Assembly (NCBI GenBank): GCA_017553665.1
Contig: JAFZKM010000127.1
Coordinates: forward strand, 1 to 8,950
From: Lachnospiraceae bacterium
GTDB lineage: Bacteria; Bacillota_A; Clostridia; Lachnospirales; Lachnospiraceae
Length of the DNA stretch: 8,950 nucleotides
Reading direction: 5' to 3'
The notes under the pieces are model-generated. The model was not told where the DNA came from and made no database searches. It saw nothing but the letters and a program-made list of their open reading frames with translations. Each line of letters begins with the position of its first letter. The stretch's first letter is position 1. Made by a program: the position numbers and the translations under genes. Shown piece by piece: positions 1-6,453 of the stretch.

Positions 1-2627
1 CTCAGCTCATCGACCTTAATGCCTTTCAGCTTCTCGATCAGTTCACTGTGATCTGGTCCGAACGAAAGTCTCATCTGACCTGCCTCGAGGTCGCTCACGG
101 CCTTCTTCGATCCGGTCTGTTTTCTCGTGATGACTTCGACATTCTCACGTATCCTGCCGTTAATGTCATTATCCGTGAGGATTTCGACGATCTCTTTCGC
201 GCGGTCGAGCACCTGCGCCGGAAGTCCCGCAAGCTTCGCGACCTGGATTCCGTAGCTTCTGTCGGCTCCGCCCGGTATGATCTTCCTCAGGAAAATGATG
301 TCCTCGCCCTGTTCCTTTACGGCAATGCAGTAATTGTTTACACTTTCGAGCTTGTCCTGAAGCTCTGTAAGCTCATGATAATGCGTAGCGAACAGCGTCT
401 TCGCGCCAAGCTGTTTTCTGCTGCTGATATACTCGACCACCGCCCACGCAATCCCGAGCCCGTCAAAAGTCGATGTGCCGCGTCCGATCTCATCCAGGAT
501 CAGCAGACTGTTGGCGGTCGCGTTTTTCAGTATATAAGCGACCTCGTTCATCTCGACCATGAATGTGCTCTGGCCCGACGCGAGATCGTCTGAAGCGCCT
601 ACTCTCGTAAATATCCTGTCGACGATCCCAATATCGGCAGACTCGGCCGGAACAAAGAATCCGCACTGCGCCATCAGAACGATGAGCGCGGTCTGACGCA
701 TATAAGTCGATTTGCCGGCCATATTGGGTCCGGTGATTATAGCGATCCTCGAGTTCTTATTGTCGAGGAAAGTATCGTTCGCGACAAAGGATTCCGCTCC
801 GATGAACTGCTCGACCACGGGATGACGGCCGTTTTTGATGTTTATCACACCGTTTTTGTTGATCTTCGGGCGCACATAATTGTTGCGTTCGGCGACATAG
901 GCAATCGACGCGTACGAATCGAGCAGCGCCACAGCCTTTGCCGTTTTCTGGATCCTCGCGATATTTGCCGCGATATTCTCCCTTATCTCTGTAAATAGAG
1001 CGTATTCAAGCGAGAAAAGCCTGTCTTCGGCGTTCAGGATCTTGTCCTCAAGTTCCTTGAGCTCCGGAGTCGTATAGCGCTCCGCGCCGGCGAGTGTCTG
1101 CTTTCTGATCCACTCCGCGGGAACCATGTTCTTAAATGAGTTCGTAACCTCAAGATAATAGCCGAACACGCGGTTATATTTTATCTTCAGGTTCTTGATG
1201 CCAGTTTTGTCACGCTCCCGCGCCTCAAGCTCGAGCAGCCAGTTCTTGCCTTCGGTCTTCGCGGACCTTAAACTGTCGACTTCTTCGTTAAAGCCGGGCC
1301 TGATGATGCCGCCTTCCTTTATCTGGATCGGAGGCTCGTCTACGATCGCGTCGCAGATCAGGCTTCGAAGATCGCTTAAGGGATCGAGCTCCTCATGTAT
1401 GTTCTTCAGGCATTCCGACTTAAACTGTCCGCAGAGCATCTTTATCGAAGGCAGCATCTCAAGCGATGACGCGAACGCGGTAAGATCCCTCGGATTTGCC
1501 GAACGGTAGCTTATCCTTCCGGCCAGACGTTCAAGATCATATATCGTGTTCAGGTATTCCCTTATCTCCTCACGGTCAATATAGCTGTTCTTCAGTTCTT
1601 CCACCGCGTCCAGGCGCTGCTCTATATCTTCCTTCTCGAGCATCGGCTGTTCAATGAAACTGCGCAGCATTCGGGCTCCCATCGCGGTTTTGGTCTTATC
1701 GACTACCCAGAGCAGAGACCCGCGCCTGTTCTTCTCGCGCATCGTCTCACAGAGTTCCAGATTTCGTCTCGCCGAATAATCAACGACCATGAATTTGCCG
1801 TTCACATAAGGCGTAATATGCGTAAGATGCTCGAGTGAGATCATCTGCGTATCTACCAGATACTTAAAAACTGCTCCGGCCGCTATCCTGCCGTTCTCAT
1901 ATTCGCCGATCCCCAGCTCCTCAAAGCTGTTTTTCTTAAAATGCTTCAGCAGAAGATCCGTTACATTCTCCTCATCGAAGTAGTCCTCTGTGAGCGTCGA
2001 GAAACTGATATTGCTCCTGGTCTTCAGTCCGTCAAAATCTATGCCGCTCATCATCGTCGCTGCGTTGCAGATGATCTCTGACGGATTGTATCCCGTGATC
2101 TCGTCAAATACACGGCTCGCGCAGTCGCACTCGGTAAGATAGAAATCACCTGTGGAAACATCCACGAAAGATACGCCGAAGATATCGCCGGTGTAATAAA
2201 TGCACATCAGATAATTGTTCCGCGCCTCGTCGAGAGACTGCGCGGAAATATTGGTTCCCGGAGTCACGATCCTGATGACTTCACGCTTTACAAGACCTTT
2301 AGCGAACTTCGGATCCTCTACCTGCTCGCAGATCGCGACCTTATGGCCGTTCTCGACGAGTTTGTTCATGAAGCTCTCGTACGCATGGAACGGGATTCCG
2401 CACATCGCAGCCTTCAGCTCCATACCGCAGGCCTTTCGCGTGAGCGTTAGCTCAAGCTCTCTCGAAGCCACAACGGCATCGTCAAAGAACATCTCGTAAA
2501 AGTCACCGAGCCTGTAGAACAATATGCAGTCCGGATACTGTTTTTTGACGTCAATATATTGCTTAAAGCCCGGAGTAACGTCCCCGATGTTGATCTCCGA
2601 AAGCTTGGTAAGTGTCTCTTCAGGCAT
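1..2627 (-). CDS. mutS: DNA mismatch repair ATPase MutS (3' end outside window)
   Basis: MutS recognises mismatches and small loops in newly replicated DNA and recruits MutL in an ATP-dependent way; it acts in the cytoplasm on DNA. I translated the minus strand from ATG at 2627: 875 residues stay open to the window edge. Visible landmarks are the mismatch-wedge motif Phe-Tyr-Glu (F43, E45) in RLGDFYEMF, the domain I/II junction KREVIRIVTPGT, the Walker A loop GPNMAGKST at residues 633-641, Walker B with D712 and E713 followed by IGRGTSTFDG, and THYHE at 748-752. No frameshift was seen. Bacterial MutS is usually about 850-890 residues, and the last visible residues (EKLKGIKVDEL) resemble the start of the usual C-terminal helix, so only a short tail should be missing. 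GGGAGGG lies 4 bases before the ATG, which supports this start. The gene has its own promoter. mutL often follows mutS in Firmicutes, but the window ends before that could be seen. Confidence 0.97.
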   Translation of the reverse strand, partial: MPEETLTKLSEINIGDVTPGFKQYIDVKKQYPDCILFYRLGDFYEMFFDDAVVASRELELTLTRKACGMELKAAMCGIPFHAYESFMNKLVENGHKVAICEQVEDPKFAKGLVKREVIRIVTPGTNISAQSLDEARNNYLMCIYYTGDIFGVSFVDVSTGDFYLTECDCASRVFDEITGYNPSEIICNAATMMSGIDFDGLKTRSNISFSTLTEDYFDEENVTDLLLKHFKKNSFEELGIGEYENGRIAAGAVFKYLVDTQMISLEHLTHITPYVNGKFMVVDYSARRNLELCETMREKNRRGSLLWVVDKTKTAMGARMLRSFIEQPMLEKEDIEQRLDAVEELKNSYIDREEIREYLNTIYDLERLAGRISYRSANPRDLTAFASSLEMLPSIKMLCGQFKSECLKNIHEELDPLSDLRSLICDAIVDEPPIQIKEGGIIRPGFNEEVDSLRSAKTEGKNWLLELEARERDKTGIKNLKIKYNRVFGYYLEVTNSFKNMVPAEWIRKQTLAGAERYTTPELKELEDKILNAEDRLFSLEYALFTEIRENIAANIARIQKTAKAVALLDSYASIAYVAERNNYVRPKINKNGVINIKNGRHPVVEQFIGAESFVANDTFLDNKNSRIAIITGPNMAGKSTYMRQTALIVLMAQCGFFVPAESADIGIVDRIFTRVGASDDLASGQSTFMVEMNEVAYILKNATANSLLILDEIGRGTSTFDGLGIAWAVVEYISSRKQLGAKTLFATHYHELTELQDKLESVNNYCIAVKEQGEDIIFLRKIIPGGADRSYGIQVAKLAGLPAQVLDRAKEIVEILTDNDINGRIRENVEVITRKQTGSKKAVSDLEAGQMRLSFGPDHSELIEKLKGIKVDEL

Positions 2628-2667
2628 TTTGCCCTCCCGCTTGTTGTATAATTTCCCTAACTGAAAA

Positions 2668-2696
2668 ATTATAGCATTTCTTCCCCTGCAAGACAA
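2668..2696 (-). promoter_or_regulatory. Promoter of mutS (extended -10)
   Basis: On the minus strand the -10 box is a perfect TATAAT (2668-2673), preceded by TGC, which makes an extended -10 element. Seventeen bases upstream is TTGTCT (2691-2696), a 4/6 match to the sigma-A -35 box. Transcription should begin near 2661, giving a leader of roughly 33 bases that carries GGGAGGG. The -35 box touches the U-tract of the upstream terminator, so mutS appears to be transcribed independently of the hydrolase gene. This is a sequence-based prediction. Confidence 0.75.
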
Positions 2697-2728
2697 GAAA
2701 AAAGCGTGCCCTTAAGAGGCACGCCTTT
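2694..2728 (-). terminator. Intrinsic terminator of the NlpC/P60 gene
   Basis: On the minus strand a perfect 7-bp stem, GGCGTGCC pairing into GGCACGC (2704-2710 with 2718-2724), encloses a 7-base loop and is followed at once by TTTTTTCTTG. The structure starts about 20 bases after the hydrolase stop codon. In the plus direction only a three-T run follows the stem, so it should work mainly on minus-strand transcripts. Confidence 0.88.
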
Positions 2729-2745
2729 GTAAACCCAAATACCCG

Positions 2746-3849
2746 TCAATCAATGAAATTCTTGATCTTAAGTACTGTGCGATAATTTACCGAAGAGATC
2801 TTGCAGCCGGTCTTCCTTCCGGACTCGTGGATTATCTGTCCGTTGCCGATATAGATCGCGACATGATTTACATGTCCTGACTTATCACCGTAGAATACCA
2901 GGTCTCCGGGCTTCGCTGAAGATAACGATACCTTCTTGCCCTTCGAGCAGGATGCAAGCTCGGTGGAGGTGCGGGGCATGTTCTTTGTGCTGATGCCTAC
3001 CGCTCTGTAAACCGCAAGACAGAAGCCCGAGCAATCGGCGCCGGTCTTGAGCGAGTTGCCGCCCCAGACATACTTAAGTCCGATGTGCTTCTTTGCCTCG
3101 ATAACGATAGCCGCGCGAAGCGACGAAAGATTGCTTGCGGAATCAGCTCCAACTATGGATGTCATGGAAACCGCTCTTACCCAGTCATAGGCTACGGTAA
3201 CGAGATGCTTGGCTATATAGCCTTCCATGTCGTCCAGATAAGCCTTAACCCAGAGAGTGGTCTCGTCGTCCTTATTTACAACAGTCTCTTCGATGACTAC
3301 AAGAGCTTCACCATTGGTAACTGTAGCAAGAATGTTATCATCGCTTAATGTATCGGGTGTCGAACGGAAATTAACGGTTCCGGCATTGACTGTAGCCATG
3401 AGCTTCGCGAGCTCTTCTGCCTTCTTTCTTCCCTCTTCTCCCGTGTACAAATAATCGCATGATACGTATCCCGTAACAGCACCGGATTCGATCTTTGCCC
3501 AGCTGTTGTCCTCAGTAAGTTCAAGGACGGTACACATGCCATTCTTCGGCAGGTAACCTACTACTCCGTATGAGGTTCCTGCGCCGGAACGAATATTAAC
3601 ATAATCATTAACTTTTGCAATGGCAACGTTTTCCGGGATCGTGACAACGTCCGCAAGCAATGCACCCGAAGCACCTTCATCGTCATTACCTACATTCTGA
3701 TAGTATTTCTCTAAGAAATACGAAACTCCTCCCAGTGCTTCATCCCCCGACAAATAACCTGCACTGACGTATGTCGTTCCCCCCAAAAGGCATACAATAA
3801 GAGAAATTGAAAGTATTAAATTAAAACGCTTAAAACCTGTCAATTTCAA
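2746..3849 (-). CDS. Secreted SH3-SH3-NlpC/P60 peptidoglycan hydrolase
   Basis: Probably an exported cysteine peptidase that cuts peptide stems of peptidoglycan (family role; the exact bond is not known). It has 367 residues. A basic N-terminus (K2, K7, R8) and a hydrophobic stretch at about 10-24 lead to a likely signal peptidase site after VSA at residue 30. Two bacterial SH3-like domains follow, at about 74-135 (VNIRSGAGTSYGVVGYL) and about 151-216 (VNFRST, then EGYIAKHL). The NlpC/P60 catalytic domain spans about 245-364. Its expected triad is C273 in ADCSGF, H329 in VNHVAIYIG and H341 in IIHES. The start is a TTG with AGGAGGT eight bases upstream; no ATG fits both the ribosome site and the signal peptide as well. 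The gene is monocistronic, with its own promoter and terminator. It has no sequence tie to mutS or udk. SH3 domains usually bind wall polymers, so growth or daughter-cell separation is plausible but inferred. Confidence 0.93.
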   Translation of the reverse strand: MKLTGFKRFNLILSISLIVCLLGGTTYVSAGYLSGDEALGGVSYFLEKYYQNVGNDDEGASGALLADVVTIPENVAIAKVNDYVNIRSGAGTSYGVVGYLPKNGMCTVLELTEDNSWAKIESGAVTGYVSCDYLYTGEEGRKKAEELAKLMATVNAGTVNFRSTPDTLSDDNILATVTNGEALVVIEETVVNKDDETTLWVKAYLDDMEGYIAKHLVTVAYDWVRAVSMTSIVGADSASNLSSLRAAIVIEAKKHIGLKYVWGGNSLKTGADCSGFCLAVYRAVGISTKNMPRTSTELASCSKGKKVSLSSAKPGDLVFYGDKSGHVNHVAIYIGNGQIIHESGRKTGCKISSVNYRTVLKIKNFID

Positions 3850-3857
3850 GACTGCTT

Positions 3858-3865
3858 ACCTCCTG
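3858..3865 (-). promoter_or_regulatory. Ribosome binding site deciding a TTG start
   Basis: The minus strand reads CAGGAGGT here, a near-perfect anti-16S match, eight bases before TTG at 3849-3847. The strong site and good spacing support initiation at this non-ATG codon, which also restores the basic N-terminus of the signal peptide. Confidence 0.85.
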
Positions 3866-3908
3866 TTGAAAAGTCAAATATTACGTTTTTATTACAATTC
3901 CATTGACT

Positions 3909-3937
3909 ATATTACAAGGCTGACACAATTTTGTCAA
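3909..3937 (-). promoter_or_regulatory. Near-consensus sigma-A promoter of the NlpC/P60 gene
   Basis: Reading the minus strand, TTGACA (3932-3937) is a perfect -35 box, followed by exactly 17 bases and then TAATAT (3909-3914), a 4/6 match to the -10 box. Transcription should start near 3902, giving a leader of about 50 bases. The flanks are AT-rich. The -35 box and upstream spacer overlap a 16-base imperfect palindrome, listed separately. The promoter lies just after the udk terminator. Confidence 0.85.
3921..3936. promoter_or_regulatory. Imperfect palindrome over the -35 region, possible operator
   Basis: The 16 bases TGACACAATTTTGTCA match their own reverse complement at 14 of 16 positions, with 5-bp arms TGACA/TGTCA. 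The dyad covers most of the -35 box and the first part of the spacer of the hydrolase promoter, where a repressor would block RNA polymerase. Half of the symmetry comes from the TTGACA box itself, so it may be chance. No regulator is encoded nearby. Confidence 0.35.
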
Positions 3938-3943
3938 GAAAAT

Positions 3944-3990
3944 TGAACAAAAAAACCGGATATTTTGCAAAAAAATACAACAAAATATCC
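3944..3990 (-). terminator. Intrinsic terminator of the udk-distal operon
   Basis: Perfect 10-bp arms GGATATTTTG (3958-3967) and CAAAATATCC (3981-3990) surround a 13-base loop. On the minus strand the hairpin is followed by GG and then seven T residues (3955-3949). The stem is AT-rich with a GG/CC base, weaker than a classic terminator, but the U-tract and the position about 60 bases after the udk stop fit the end of the operon. No T-run follows it in the plus direction. Confidence 0.8.
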
Positions 3991-4051
3991 AGTATTAATA
4001 GTTAAGAATTATTTTGAATCATGTATAGACTACATCAACTGCGATTTAAGT

Positions 4052-4666
4052 TCATCTGAGAATGCTCTTGATCCTCTCGTTGATCATCTCCAGCGCAACG
4101 CTGTTCTGGCCGCCTCTGGGGATTATCACGTCGGCGTAACGCTTCGAAGGCTCAACGAACTGGTCATGCATCGGCTTAACCGTCGTGGTGTACTGGGTAA
4201 GTACAGAATCAAGCGAACGTCCTCTTTCCTTAACATCTCGCAATATTCTGCGGGCAAGTCTCTCATCGGAATCGGTGTCAACGAAGATCTTGATGTCCAT
4301 GAGTCTTCTGAGCTCCTCATTCTCAAAAACAAGGATACCCTCGACGATGATAACGCGCTTGGGCTCCACGCGCACGGTCTCGTCGACCCTGTTGTGGATC
4401 GTGAAATCGTAAACGGGCACGTCCACTGCCTTTCCGGCCTTCAGATCGCGGATGTCGCGTATCAGGCGGTCGGTCTCGAACGCGTTCGGATGATCGTAAT
4501 TGATCTTCGAGCGCTCCTCATAGGTCATGTCATTGTGAGGCAGGTAATAATAGTCGTGCGAAACCAGCTCGACATTGGAACCGAATACCTCTTTGATCTT
4601 CTGTGCTACGGTTGTTTTTCCGGACGCGGTACCTCCCGCAATTCCGATGATGATGCAATCACTCAT
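4052..4666 (-). CDS. udk: Uridine kinase (uridine/cytidine kinase)
   Basis: Phosphorylates uridine and cytidine to UMP and CMP using a nucleoside triphosphate, the main step of pyrimidine nucleoside salvage in the cytoplasm. The 204-residue product matches the usual length of about 205-215. The P-loop is GGTASGKT at residues 11-18. Family motifs follow: SHDYYYL near 36-42, with D38 as the likely catalytic base; NYDHPNAFE at 57-65; VYDFTIHNR at 85-93; IIVEGILVF at 106-114; and the lid-type RRILRDVKERGRS at 139-151. The ATG has AGGAGGG seven bases upstream. It lies 59 bases downstream of gpsA with no clear promoter in the gap, so it is probably the last gene of the operon, followed by the terminator at 3944-3990. 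The P-loop family also contains phosphoribulokinase, but the length and motifs fit uridine kinase better. Confidence 0.96.
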   Translation of the reverse strand: MSDCIIIGIAGGTASGKTTVAQKIKEVFGSNVELVSHDYYYLPHNDMTYEERSKINYDHPNAFETDRLIRDIRDLKAGKAVDVPVYDFTIHNRVDETVRVEPKRVIIVEGILVFENEELRRLMDIKIFVDTDSDERLARRILRDVKERGRSLDSVLTQYTTTVKPMHDQFVEPSKRYADVIIPRGGQNSVALEMINERIKSILR

Positions 4667-4692
4667 GACATAACCCTCCTATAGTTTTTAAG

Positions 4693-4721
4693 CCACCCCG
4701 CGGCCGTTCCCGCGCCGGTGG
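4693..4721 (-). other. GC-rich intercistronic hairpin between gpsA and udk
   Basis: Four bases after the gpsA stop, the minus strand can fold as CCACC, bulge GG, CGCGG, loop GAACGG, CCGCG, bulge G, GGTGG: ten GC-rich pairs broken by one small internal loop. It is followed by CTTAAAAACTATAGG rather than a run of U, so it does not qualify as a standard intrinsic terminator. It could stabilise the upstream mRNA against 3' exonucleases, mark an RNase cut or reduce read-through into udk. These roles are inference. Confidence 0.55.
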
Positions 4722-4725
4722 TATT

Positions 4726-5736
4726 CTACCAGCTCATGGAACCGTGTTCCGCTCTTCTTTCGCGCAGCAGAAGCTCTGAAACTGCTTCGCGCGCGGGCTT
4801 TCCTTCAAAGAGGATCTTATTGACCTGTTCAACGATAGGCATCTCTATATTGTACTTCTTCGCCAGCTTAAGCGCTGCTTTCGCGCAGTGCACACCCTCA
4901 ACGACCTGGTTTACTTCCTTCATCGCAGATTCGGTATCCATGCCCTGGCCGATCAGATTGCCGGCTTTCCAGTTTCGGCTGTGATGTGACGTGCATGTAA
5001 CGAACAGATCGCCTATTCCCGAAAGTCCGCAAAGCGTCTCAAGCTTCGCTCCCATCGCAAGTCCGAGACGGTTGATCTCGGCCAGTCCTCTGGTCATCAG
5101 CGCCGCTTTTGTATTGTCTCCGAAACCGAGTCCGTCGGACATGCCGGCCGCCAGCGCGATAACGTTCTTTACAGAGCCTCCGAGTTCGACTCCGATCACA
5201 TCGTCGCTCGTATATACCCTGAATGTATCGGTCATGAACATATCCTGCAAAAACTCAGCGGTTGCGCGGTCATGCGATGCCACTACAACTGTAGTAGGTA
5301 TCAGACGGCTCACCTCTTCGGCATGGCTCGGGCCTGAAAGCACCGAATTATTGGCCTGCGGGATCTCCTCATTGAGAATATCGAGAAGTGTGTAAAGCGT
5401 AGCCTCTTCAATACCCTTCGCCACGTTTACGATCCTCTGTCCTTCTTTGATACAGGGACTTACAAGATGCGCGGTCGAGCGCACGAAAGGCGAAGCAACC
5501 GCGAATACGATAAGCTCGGGCTCGGAAGTCTTACATGCGTATTCATGGTCGCAGGTAAGCTTTACGGACTCGGGAAGCACTGCTCCGGGCAGATTCTTGA
5601 TATAGCTTCTGTCGGCCTCGAGTGTCTTAATCTCGTTTTCGATCTTTGACCAAAGGATCACATCCTTACCTTTGTTCGCAAGAAGTATGGTGATGGCGGT
5701 ACCCCAGGTACCGGCGCCAAGTACTGTAACAGACAT
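4726..5736 (-). CDS. gpsA: NAD(P)+-dependent glycerol-3-phosphate dehydrogenase
   Basis: Reduces dihydroxyacetone phosphate to sn-glycerol-3-phosphate, the backbone of membrane phospholipids, in the cytoplasm. The 336 residues fit the usual length of about 330-340. The N-terminal Rossmann fold opens with VLGAGTWGTA (residues 5-14). The substrate and catalytic region shows NVAKGIE with K107, SGPSHAEEV (134-142) and GGSVKNVIALAAG with the likely catalytic K190. DNTKAALMTRG (207-217), CGLSGIGDLFVTC (236-248) and HSRN (251-254) are also typical. The ATG at 5736 is preceded by AAGGAGG at good spacing. It lies 40 bases after plsY, whose enzyme uses the product of this one, which strongly supports both calls. 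No broken or missing motif was seen. Confidence 0.98.
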   Translation of the reverse strand: MSVTVLGAGTWGTAITILLANKGKDVILWSKIENEIKTLEADRSYIKNLPGAVLPESVKLTCDHEYACKTSEPELIVFAVASPFVRSTAHLVSPCIKEGQRIVNVAKGIEEATLYTLLDILNEEIPQANNSVLSGPSHAEEVSRLIPTTVVVASHDRATAEFLQDMFMTDTFRVYTSDDVIGVELGGSVKNVIALAAGMSDGLGFGDNTKAALMTRGLAEINRLGLAMGAKLETLCGLSGIGDLFVTCTSHHSRNWKAGNLIGQGMDTESAMKEVNQVVEGVHCAKAALKLAKKYNIEMPIVEQVNKILFEGKPAREAVSELLLRERRAEHGSMSW

Positions 5737-5776
5737 GGCTGTCCTCCTTAATTTCAGACGATCATTCTATATCCGG

Positions 5777-6439
5777 TCATTCTATTTCTTTGGATGCTTC
5801 GGCAGCTTTGGGATCCACATGCTCTCCGATCCTGTTCTCCGTACCGTTCGCGAGCCTTACGATATTTGAGCGGTGCCTGAACAATGCGGACGCCGTAAAC
5901 AGGAACGTGATCGCTATAAGCCAGCCGTAATAGGGATCCGCCGACTTTGTAAGTATTACCCAGATGGGGAAAAGCACCGAAACGCAGATCGAGCCGAGCG
6001 AAACATACTTCGAAAGATAGATCACTCCGCCGAAAATGATCGCGCCGGGAATGATTATCCAGGGATCGAACGCTACGAACACTCCGCCTGTCGCGGCAAT
6101 GCCCTTGCCGCCTGTAAAATGCAGCCATACGGGATAATTGTGCCCGATAACGCACATGATCCCGAATACGAGCATCAGCAGGCAGCACTCGTCGGCTCCG
6201 CGCAAAAGCACGTATTTCATGATAACGAGCGGGATGAAAGCCTTCAGGAAATCACCGATGAACGTGATGATCCCGGCCTTTTTGCCCATGACTCTGAACG
6301 CGTTCGTGGTGCCCGCGTTTCCGCTTCCGTAGTCTCTGATATCAAGATGATTGGTCTTTCCGATGATGTAGCTCGTCGAAAAGGTACCTATCAGATATCC
6401 GCTGACAATGCACAGGATTATTTCAGTAGCAAGATTCAT
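5777..6439 (-). CDS. plsY: Acyl-phosphate:glycerol-3-phosphate acyltransferase
   Basis: Integral membrane enzyme that transfers an acyl chain from acyl-phosphate (made by PlsX) to position 1 of glycerol-3-phosphate, the first step of phosphatidic acid synthesis in most Gram-positives. The 220 residues contain several hydrophobic segments (about 5-27, 56-78, 84-104, 126-142 and 150-184). The three PlsY motifs are visible: YGSGNAGTTN (37-46), GHNYPVWLHFTGGKG (99-113) and SKYVSLGSI (143-151). The late HRSNIVRLANGTENRIG (189-205) is also typical. A short hydrophilic, charged tail (206-220) follows and makes the protein slightly longer than many homologues. The ATG at 6439 lies 14 bases after the der stop codon. 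Its ribosome site, AGAGGT, begins right at that stop, which suggests translational coupling. plsX is not in the window. Confidence 0.97.
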   Translation of the reverse strand: MNLATEIILCIVSGYLIGTFSTSYIIGKTNHLDIRDYGSGNAGTTNAFRVMGKKAGIITFIGDFLKAFIPLVIMKYVLLRGADECCLLMLVFGIMCVIGHNYPVWLHFTGGKGIAATGGVFVAFDPWIIIPGAIIFGGVIYLSKYVSLGSICVSVLFPIWVILTKSADPYYGWLIAITFLFTASALFRHRSNIVRLANGTENRIGEHVDPKAAEASKEIE

Positions 6440-6453
6440 TTGAGATCAACCTC

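Noticed and set aside
48..593. A 181-residue plus-strand open frame in the left region
   Set aside because: It is antisense to the MutS ATPase domain, whose Walker motifs are intact on the minus strand.
2647..2652. TATAAT on the plus strand before mutS, a possible divergent or antisense promoter
   Set aside because: No acceptable -35 box at 16-18 bases and no plus-strand gene follows; it falls in the AT-rich mutS leader.
4021..4035. Small inverted repeat ATGTA-TAGAC-TACAT downstream of udk
   Set aside because: Five AT-rich pairs with no U-tract and no promoter next to it; likely chance.
3965..4684. A 239-residue plus-strand open frame opposite udk
   Set aside because: It mirrors udk almost exactly, begins inside the udk terminator hairpin and has no recognisable domain. 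It is a shadow frame.
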